Positions 58,941 through 64,000 of a stretch of DNA of 64,000 nucleotides are shown piece after piece. This DNA comes from Nocardiopsis sinuspersici. GTDB taxonomy: Bacteria > Actinomycetota > Actinomycetes > Streptosporangiales > Streptosporangiaceae. Made by a program: the position numbers and the translations under genes. How positions within the stretch are numbered: the first letter of the stretch is position 1; every line of letters begins with the position of its first letter. The DNA lies in contig ML703345.1 of NCBI GenBank assembly GCA_008638415.1, positions 322,941-386,940 of the forward strand, in the 5' to 3' direction. The notes beneath the pieces were generated by a model, which searched no databases, had not been told where the DNA came from, and worked only from the letters and a program-made list of their open reading frames with translations.

Positions 58941-60404
58941 TCAGGACCCGCTGGTGCAGGTCGGTTGCGGTGTCGAGACGCTCCCGCCGTGGGTGCCGAC
59001 GAAGCCGAACGAGGTCGACTGCCCGGCGGAGAGGGTGCCGTTGTAGCCGGCGTCGGTCGCGGTGACGTTCGAACCGCTGCTGCTCACCGAGGCGTTCCAG
59101 GCGTGCGAGACGCTCTCACCGCTGCCGAGGCTCCACGTCACCGTCCATCCCGTGAGACTGGTTCCGGCGGTGACGGTCACCTCGGCCTGGAACCCGTTGT
59201 TCCACTCGTTGGTGATCGTGTAGTCGGCCTCGCAGTCACCGCTCGGCGGGTCGGTCGGCGGATCCGTGGGGTCCTCGGTGGGCGGATCGGTCGGGTCCGG
59301 GTCGGGTTCACCCCCGAGCGCCTCGTGGATCGCCCAGTAGGCGGGCTTCTTCTGGTAGCTGTCGTCGATGGGCAGCGCCGCGCCCTGGCCCTCGAAGGTG
59401 TCGGGGACCCAGGAGTAGGCGTCGGTGACGCCCCAGACGATCACGCCGGAGCACCCGCTGACCGCGTAGCAGGCGTTGACCACCTGCTCGTAGTCCCTGG
59501 CCTGCTGCTCCAGCTTCTGCTCGGTGGCGGGCATCTGGATGCGGATGTCGAGTTCGGTGATCATCACCTCCAGGCCCAGGTCGACGAAGCGCTGGATGTT
59601 CTGCTGGATGCTGGAGGGGACCTGTCCCGAGATGAGGTGGCCCTGGAAGCCGATGCCGTCGATCGGCACGCCCTGCGCCAGCAGGTCCTTGACCAGTTCG
59701 TAGTAGGCGTCGCTCTTGGCGTTGATCCCGTCGATGTTGTAGTCGTTGATGAACAGGCGGGCGTCGGGGTCGGCCCGGTCGGCCATACGGAAGGCCTCGG
59801 CGATGAAGTCCTGTCCCAGCGTCCGGTAGAAGACCGAGTCGCGGAACTGGGCGTTGTCCCCGATGGGCTCGTTGACCACGTCCCAGGTGGCGATGTCGTC
59901 GCTGTAGCGCCCCACCGTGGTGCTGATGTGGGTGTCCATGACGTCCAGCAGCTCGCTCCGGCTGAAGTTCCCGTTCCCCACCCAGGACGGCAGCTGGCTG
60001 TGCCACACCAGCGTGTGGCCGTGGACCATCTGGCCGTTCTGCTGGGCGAAGTCCACGATGCGGTCGGCGTTGGTCCAGTTGAACTGTCCGCGCTGGGGCT
60101 CGACCGTCTCCCACTTGAGGTCGTTCTCGTGGGTGATGGAGTTGAACTCGGACGCGGCGGTCTGCGCGTACTGCGACTGGCTCAGGTGCTGTGAGCCGAC
60201 CGCGGTGCCCATGCGCAGCCCGCGCTGGTCGGCCAGGTCCCGCAGGGTGGCCGCCTGGGCCTGGACGGCGTCCTCGGCCGAAACCTGTGTGCTCTCCTGG
60301 CCGTGTGCGGCGGCGGCGAGGCCGCCCGTGACGAGGGTGACGGCGAGGGCGACCGCGCCGGCGGCCCTGCCCCGGAGCCGTCTTCGCCCCTTGGTGAACG
60401 CCAT
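58941..60404 (-). CDS. GH10 endo-beta-1,4-xylanase with CBM2
   Basis: 487 residues: signal peptide (about 1-35), GH10 barrel (about 45-360), a PTDPP-type linker and C-terminal CBM2 (about 391-482). Acid/base Glu179 lies in TWDVVNEPI, nucleophile Glu284 in MITELDIR. WKTVEP-like DLKWETVEP and GHTLVWHSQLPSWV are GH10 signatures. It cleaves xylan backbones outside the cell. ATG at 60404 has GGAAG 5-9 bases upstream. It follows the GH48 gene by only 71 bases, a gap occupied by a strong hairpin. Confidence 0.95.
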   Translation of the reverse strand: MAFTKGRRRLRGRAAGAVALAVTLVTGGLAAAAHGQESTQVSAEDAVQAQAATLRDLADQRGLRMGTAVGSQHLSQSQYAQTAASEFNSITHENDLKWETVEPQRGQFNWTNADRIVDFAQQNGQMVHGHTLVWHSQLPSWVGNGNFSRSELLDVMDTHISTTVGRYSDDIATWDVVNEPIGDNAQFRDSVFYRTLGQDFIAEAFRMADRADPDARLFINDYNIDGINAKSDAYYELVKDLLAQGVPIDGIGFQGHLISGQVPSSIQQNIQRFVDLGLEVMITELDIRIQMPATEQKLEQQARDYEQVVNACYAVSGCSGVIVWGVTDAYSWVPDTFEGQGAALPIDDSYQKKPAYWAIHEALGGEPDPDPTDPPTEDPTDPPTDPPSGDCEADYTITNEWNNGFQAEVTVTAGTSLTGWTVTWSLGSGESVSHAWNASVSSSGSNVTATDAGYNGTLSAGQSTSFGFVGTHGGSVSTPQPTCTSGS

Positions 60405-60432
60405 GTTCTTCCTTTCGTCGGATGGAGGGGGT

Positions 60433-60461
60433 GGGGGCGGGCGCACGAGGCGCCCGCCCCC
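60433..60461 (-). terminator. Hairpin between the GH48 and GH10 genes
   Basis: Perfect 12-bp stem GGGGGCGGGCGC / GCGCCCGCCCCC with a 5-base loop, in the 71-base gap between the two hydrolase genes. It could terminate, or partly terminate, GH48 transcripts. Confidence 0.75.
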
Positions 60462-60475
60462 GCGGCCACGGCCCG

Positions 60476-63157
60476 CTAGGAGCCGTCGCCGAACAACTCG
60501 CCGTGGGTGGCGAGAGCTGTGGCCACGTCGACCTGCGCCCAGAACCTGTGGTAGGTGAACTCGGGCACCGGACCGCCGTTGAGGTAGGACTCGACCTTGG
60601 GCCAGTTCGGGTCGTCCTCGTAGAAGGACCGGATGGACAGGAACGTGGAGTCGGAGTTGATCGGGTCGCCGTTGGGCATCTGGCCGGTCCATCCCTCGGG
60701 GATGTAGAGCCCGCCGTCCGGGGCGCCGAACTGGTCGTCGAAGCGCTCGTAGTCGGCGCGCTCCTCGGGGACGGCCACACCCAGTCCGTCCTGGTGCGCC
60801 ATCAGGGCGTCCAGCAGGCCCTCGGCCATCGCGCGGGACTCGGCGTGGCCGGTGGCCGCGGAGTAGTGCATGAGGGTCTTGGCCAGGCCCGCGGCGATGC
60901 CGACGTCCTGACCGTGCGAGACGACCTCGACGCTCAGGTCGGGGTTGCCCGTGGACTCACCCGTCCAGGTGTCGGGCTGGCCGCTCCACTCCATGTCGGC
61001 GGGGATGGCGAACTCGCCGTCCTCTCCGACGGTGGTGTTCTCGATCGCCCAGGGGATCCAGTCGTCCAGGATTCCCTTGGCACGCTCGTCACCGGTGACG
61101 CGGTAGTACTCGGCCACCCGCTCCATGTCCCAGACCTGGAACCCGAACCAGCGGTTCGAGGGCGGGTCGTGCCAGACGGGCTTCTCGTCGTAGAACATGC
61201 CGTGGAAGGTCGACGTGCCCGAGGGCGGCTCGGCGTAGGTGCCCTCCCAGCTGTTGGTCGCACCGCCGGCGATACCGCCGTCGGAGGACTGGAGCCACTC
61301 GAGGAACTCCAGCTGCCGGTCGAGGCTGTTGCCCCAGTCCTCGGCTCCGGTGGCCGACTCCGGCTGGAGCGCCTCCGTCTCCGAGAGCGCGTAGGCCGCC
61401 ATCACGTTCTGGTAGCCCTGGTGGGCGGAGGATCCGCCGATGCGCCAGGCCCAGGGGTACTCGGCGCTCTCCAGGGCACCGCCCCAGGAGTAGTACCAGG
61501 CCATGAGGTAGTGCGCGGAGTTCTTGCCCGATCCGGGCGAGCAGGACTGGGCGCCGACGCAGTCGCCGATCTCCTTGAAGTACTTGTCGAACATGGCGTA
61601 GCGCAGGTAGTCGCCCATCTTCGCCGCGTTGGAGACGTTCGCGGCGATGGCGTCCGCGTTGCCCTGCTCCGAGGCCCACTCGTGCGCCAGGTAGGCCACC
61701 TGGACGGCGCGCGCGTCGGCGTCGGGGGCGTTGGTGTAGCGCCACTGCTGGGAGTAGTTGTCGTCGTCGGTGAACAGGTCGAGGAACCCGTTCTCGCCGC
61801 CGTGCTCGAAGGTCTCGCAGGACGGGTGGGGCACGGTCTCCCAGACCGACTCGTTGGAGCCGCGCTGGAAGGTGTTGATGTAGGCGGGGACGTCGTCGCC
61901 GCCGTCGCCGCAGAAGCCGTAGCCGTACTTGTTGTCCACGTCCAGCAGCCAGTGCATGCCGTAGACCTCGTCGGTGCCGTAGGCGCTGCTCAGCTCCTGG
62001 GCGAGCGGGTCCTGCCCCGCCTGGGCGTCGGGGTCCAGCGGCATCGGGTAGTCGCTCGGGTCGGTCGACTCGGGGATGTAGGTCGCCGGTGAGGACGGGT
62101 CGTAGGAGCCGTTCGTGGGCTGGTCGGCGGTGCCCGGGATGATGAACGCCTCCATGGACGCCCAGGCGTCGTTGAAGGGTCCCCAGTCGCCGGTGATCCT
62201 GCCGTAGGTCGCCTCCAGCCACAGGTAGTAGCTGTAGGCCTCCGAGGTGGTGGCGTGGCCGTAGTCGGGCGCCTCCACGATCAGGGTCTCCACCGAGTGG
62301 TACGGCACGAGGAGTCCGTCCACCTCGCGGAAGTAACCGCTCTCGGGGTCCTTGATCTTCTCGTACTGAGTGAGGAACTCCTCCTCGTACTCGTTGGCCG
62401 CGCCCGTCAGTTCGCGCGCGGTGACGACCACGGGGTCATAGCCCTCGGCGGAGACGGTGAACTCGGCCTGGGCGGGCTCACCCGAGCCGTCGCTGGAGGA
62501 GGCGACGGTCACCTCCTGGGGGGTGTCCCAGTCGGCTTCGCCGAAGGTCAGCGAGCCGCCCGAGGCCACGGACAGGGCCTCGCTGCCGGAGGAGCGCTCC
62601 ACGCTGACCGGTACGTCGCCCTCGGGCGCGGCCGACAGCGCGACGTCGAAGGTGGTCTCACCGCCGGGTTCGAGGCTGACCGAGGTGGGGTCCACGGCCA
62701 GGGCCGGGGTCTCGGGATCGGGCTCCTCGTCCCCGCCGGCGCAGCTGAGGCCGTTGAGGGTGAACTCGGCGGGGGCGGCGTTGCTGCCGCTGTAGGTGGC
62801 CTGGAAGCCGAACGTCGCGGTCTGCCCGCTGGCCAGCCCGGAGGACCAGGGCGGGGCCTGTGCGGTCACGGAGCTGCCGCTCTGGGAGACCTGGGCGCTC
62901 CAGCTGTTGGTGATCTGCTGGTTGCCGGAGAATTCCCAGCCCAGCTCCCAGCTGGAGAGGGAGTCCGCCTCGTTGGTGACCGAGACCTGGGCGGTGAAGC
63001 CCGACCCCCAGTCGTTGGTCTGGTAGTCGACCGAACAGATCGGCGCCGCCTGTGCGGGGCTTGCCGGAAGGAGGGCGGCGACGAGCGCCGCGCCGAAGAG
63101 CACGGACGAGGATCTGCGCCAGCGTGCGCGGAGCGGATCGGGGCGGGGGGTGATCAC
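60476..63157 (-). CDS. GH48 exocellulase with N-terminal CBM2
   Basis: 893 residues from GTG at 63157, which follows AAGGAGG by 6 bases. Order: signal peptide (cleavage after SPAQA), CBM2 (about 38-140), an Fn3/X-like module (about 150-250) and the GH48 (alpha/alpha)6 barrel to the end. General acid Glu306 is in YGHATTSEAYSYYLWLEA. The layout equals T. fusca Cel48A. It would release cellobiose processively from the reducing ends of cellulose, synergistic with the GH6 enzyme encoded upstream. A CelR-type box and a promoter are located 220-280 bases upstream. Confidence 0.95.
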   Translation of the reverse strand: MITPRPDPLRARWRRSSSVLFGAALVAALLPASPAQAAPICSVDYQTNDWGSGFTAQVSVTNEADSLSSWELGWEFSGNQQITNSWSAQVSQSGSSVTAQAPPWSSGLASGQTATFGFQATYSGSNAAPAEFTLNGLSCAGGDEEPDPETPALAVDPTSVSLEPGGETTFDVALSAAPEGDVPVSVERSSGSEALSVASGGSLTFGEADWDTPQEVTVASSSDGSGEPAQAEFTVSAEGYDPVVVTARELTGAANEYEEEFLTQYEKIKDPESGYFREVDGLLVPYHSVETLIVEAPDYGHATTSEAYSYYLWLEATYGRITGDWGPFNDAWASMEAFIIPGTADQPTNGSYDPSSPATYIPESTDPSDYPMPLDPDAQAGQDPLAQELSSAYGTDEVYGMHWLLDVDNKYGYGFCGDGGDDVPAYINTFQRGSNESVWETVPHPSCETFEHGGENGFLDLFTDDDNYSQQWRYTNAPDADARAVQVAYLAHEWASEQGNADAIAANVSNAAKMGDYLRYAMFDKYFKEIGDCVGAQSCSPGSGKNSAHYLMAWYYSWGGALESAEYPWAWRIGGSSAHQGYQNVMAAYALSETEALQPESATGAEDWGNSLDRQLEFLEWLQSSDGGIAGGATNSWEGTYAEPPSGTSTFHGMFYDEKPVWHDPPSNRWFGFQVWDMERVAEYYRVTGDERAKGILDDWIPWAIENTTVGEDGEFAIPADMEWSGQPDTWTGESTGNPDLSVEVVSHGQDVGIAAGLAKTLMHYSAATGHAESRAMAEGLLDALMAHQDGLGVAVPEERADYERFDDQFGAPDGGLYIPEGWTGQMPNGDPINSDSTFLSIRSFYEDDPNWPKVESYLNGGPVPEFTYHRFWAQVDVATALATHGELFGDGS

Positions 63158-63378
63158 GTGTCCTCCTTGGACGGGTTCTCCTTCCCGTGCCGCCCCGCCG
63201 AGTGGACACCGGGGGGCGTCGCCGGGGGCGGGGGCTGTCGGGGGAACGGCCGGGTCGGAGTGCGGGTGGGGTACGGAGGGAGCCGGTGGCGGCGCTGCCA
63301 CTCGGGGGCTCAGGGCCCGGGGGCGGGCCTTACGTGTCGTCTCGGTGGGCCCGGAGGGCGCGCTTTCGCGCACGTCTC

Positions 63379-63392
63379 CGGGAGCGCTCCCA
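63379..63392. promoter_or_regulatory. CelR/CebR-type operator
   Basis: The core GGGAGCGCTCCC (63380-63391) is a perfect palindrome. The 14-base site differs by one end base from the TGGGAGCGCTCCCA box bound by T. fusca CelR and Streptomyces CebR, which release DNA when cellobiose is present. It lies just downstream of the predicted GH48 transcription start. Confidence 0.85.
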
Positions 63393-63406
63393 TTACGCGT
63401 GGGCCG

Positions 63407-63435
63407 AAATTAACACCGACGTCACGTGGAGACAA
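63407..63435 (-). promoter_or_regulatory. Predicted GH48 promoter
   Basis: On the minus strand, -35 TTGTCT (63430-63435), a 17-base spacer and -10 TAATTT (63407-63412). Transcription would start near 63400, about 8 bases before the CelR-type box and 243 bases before the GTG. The long leader could include further control. Confidence 0.5.
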
Positions 63436-63538
63436 CGGGTGTTCAGCAAGTTACTGCTCGTTAAGTTCCGGAAACTTTCGGGGCGACCGGGGCGGGCCGG
63501 ACCGCCCCGGAGGGGCCCGAAGGGCAGCACGGGGCGGA

Positions 63539-63567
63539 GGTGCCCGCCCGCCGTGGGGGCGGGCACC
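63539..63567 (-). terminator. Hairpin terminator after the GH6 gene
   Basis: GGTGCCCGCCC (63539-63549), 7-base loop, GGGCGGGCACC (63557-63567), 36 bases after the GH6 stop. Confidence 0.75.
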
Positions 63568-63602
63568 CCTTCCACACGGCCCTCGCTCGGGCCTTCGGTG
63601 AC

Positions 63603-64000
63603 CTACTGGATGGGCGGGTGGGCGTTGGCCAAGAGCTCCTGGAACTGCTCGGAGAACCAGTGACCCGACACCGGAGCGTTGGGCAGGGCCCCGCTCAGGT
63701 TGTTGCCGTTGCGCGGATTGCCCTCATAGGTGGGATCGCACATCCGGTCGAAGCCCTTGCCCTCGTCGTTGGGGATCTCCTCACTGGACCCGTCCGACTC
63801 ACCCGGCGGCTTCATCCACACATAGGCGTCGATCCCCGGCTCGGGCGCGGCCTGGGGACGCTCCCCCAACCCCGCGCCGGCCTGGTTGCACCAGTTGCCC
63901 GACTGGATCCGGCGGTCATAGCGGCCCCCGTCCACGTAGGCGTCCACACTCGTGGTCGGCCCCGGCCCGTCCGGGCGGTCCGGCCCGCCCCACCCGTTGC
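63603..64000 (-). CDS. GH6 cellobiohydrolase-type cellulase, C-terminal part (cut by the window edge)
   Basis: The window holds the last ~132 codons; the frame stays open to base 64000, so the start and the catalytic acid lie outside. NGWGGPDRPDGP, VDAYVDGGRYDRRIQSGNW, EPGIDAYVWMKPPGESDG, GKGFDRMCDPTY and the end SGHWFSEQFQELLANAHPP are characteristic of GH6 exocellulases such as T. fusca Cel6B. The conserved Asp and Lys/Glu of the KPPGESDG loop line the active-site tunnel. It should cut cellobiose from non-reducing ends, complementing GH48. Confidence 0.9.
   Translation of the reverse strand, partial: NGWGGPDRPDGPGPTTSVDAYVDGGRYDRRIQSGNWCNQAGAGLGERPQAAPEPGIDAYVWMKPPGESDGSSEEIPNDEGKGFDRMCDPTYEGNPRNGNNLSGALPNAPVSGHWFSEQFQELLANAHPPIQ

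Noticed and set aside
1-64000. CRISPR arrays, tRNA or rRNA genes, insertion sequences, prophage genes
   Set aside because: No regularly spaced repeats, cloverleaf sequences, transposase motifs or phage structural proteins were seen. A tRNAscan and ISfinder-type search would be decisive.

Overview
This window is high-GC actinomycete chromosome. GTG and TTG starts, leaderless promoters, ATGA/GTGA gene overlaps and mycothiol-type (maleylpyruvate isomerase-like) proteins all fit that. The right end carries GH6, GH48, GH10, GH5_8 and AA10 enzymes that closely resemble the secreted cellulases of Thermobifida fusca, including a CelR-type operator. A Nocardiopsis/Streptomonospora/Thermobifida-type member of the Streptosporangiales is the likeliest source. 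This is inferred from remembered family sequences, not from a search.

Layout. 0-13.5 kb holds mixed housekeeping and stress genes: a MarR regulator, a class V aminotransferase, two tandem Eis-like acetyltransferases, a BadF-type sugar kinase, an iron-box-controlled siderophore-interacting protein, a flavin disulfide reductase, a TRIC-type membrane protein, a LysR/threonine dehydratase-like divergent pair, an acyltransferase, a phosphoesterase and a Ca2+/cation exchanger. 13.6-24.6 kb has manganese catalase, a DUF2071 protein, a three-subunit molybdenum aldehyde dehydrogenase (PaoABC-like), a zinc alcohol dehydrogenase, an MFS exporter and an APH-fold kinase. 24.7-37.2 kb has HxlR/RidA, GNAT enzymes, aminopeptidase P, an MpaB-like oxygenase, a SnoaL-cupin fusion, a two-component system, purB, an SDR and a second threonine dehydratase-like enzyme. 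37.7-45.4 kb has a Baeyer-Villiger monooxygenase with an SMP-30-like lipoprotein and a MarR regulator, then a PadR/ABC/FtsX export operon. 45.4-50.9 kb is gene-poor and rich in decayed genes (DUF3500, a PNPOx-like protein, an unrecognised remnant), with a few intact ones (DNRLRE, PPC and SapA-like proteins).

50.9-54.2 kb is a compact five-gene operon in which every junction overlaps by four bases: DoxX-like membrane protein, BtaA-like (DUF3419) aminocarboxypropyltransferase, DUF2071 protein, membrane-anchored methyltransferase and a four-helix membrane protein. It looks like an uncharacterised lipid-modification pathway and is the best candidate for a new system here. 56.1-64.0 kb is a secreted plant-biomass cluster, all on the minus strand: GH6 (partial), GH48, GH10, GH5_8 mannanase and AA10 LPMO, each with a CBM2 (that of GH6 would lie outside the window) and most followed by a strong hairpin. 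GH48 has a CelR-type box and the mannanase a different palindrome, so cellulose and mannan genes seem to be separately controlled.

No tRNA, rRNA, CRISPR array, insertion sequence or prophage was recognised.
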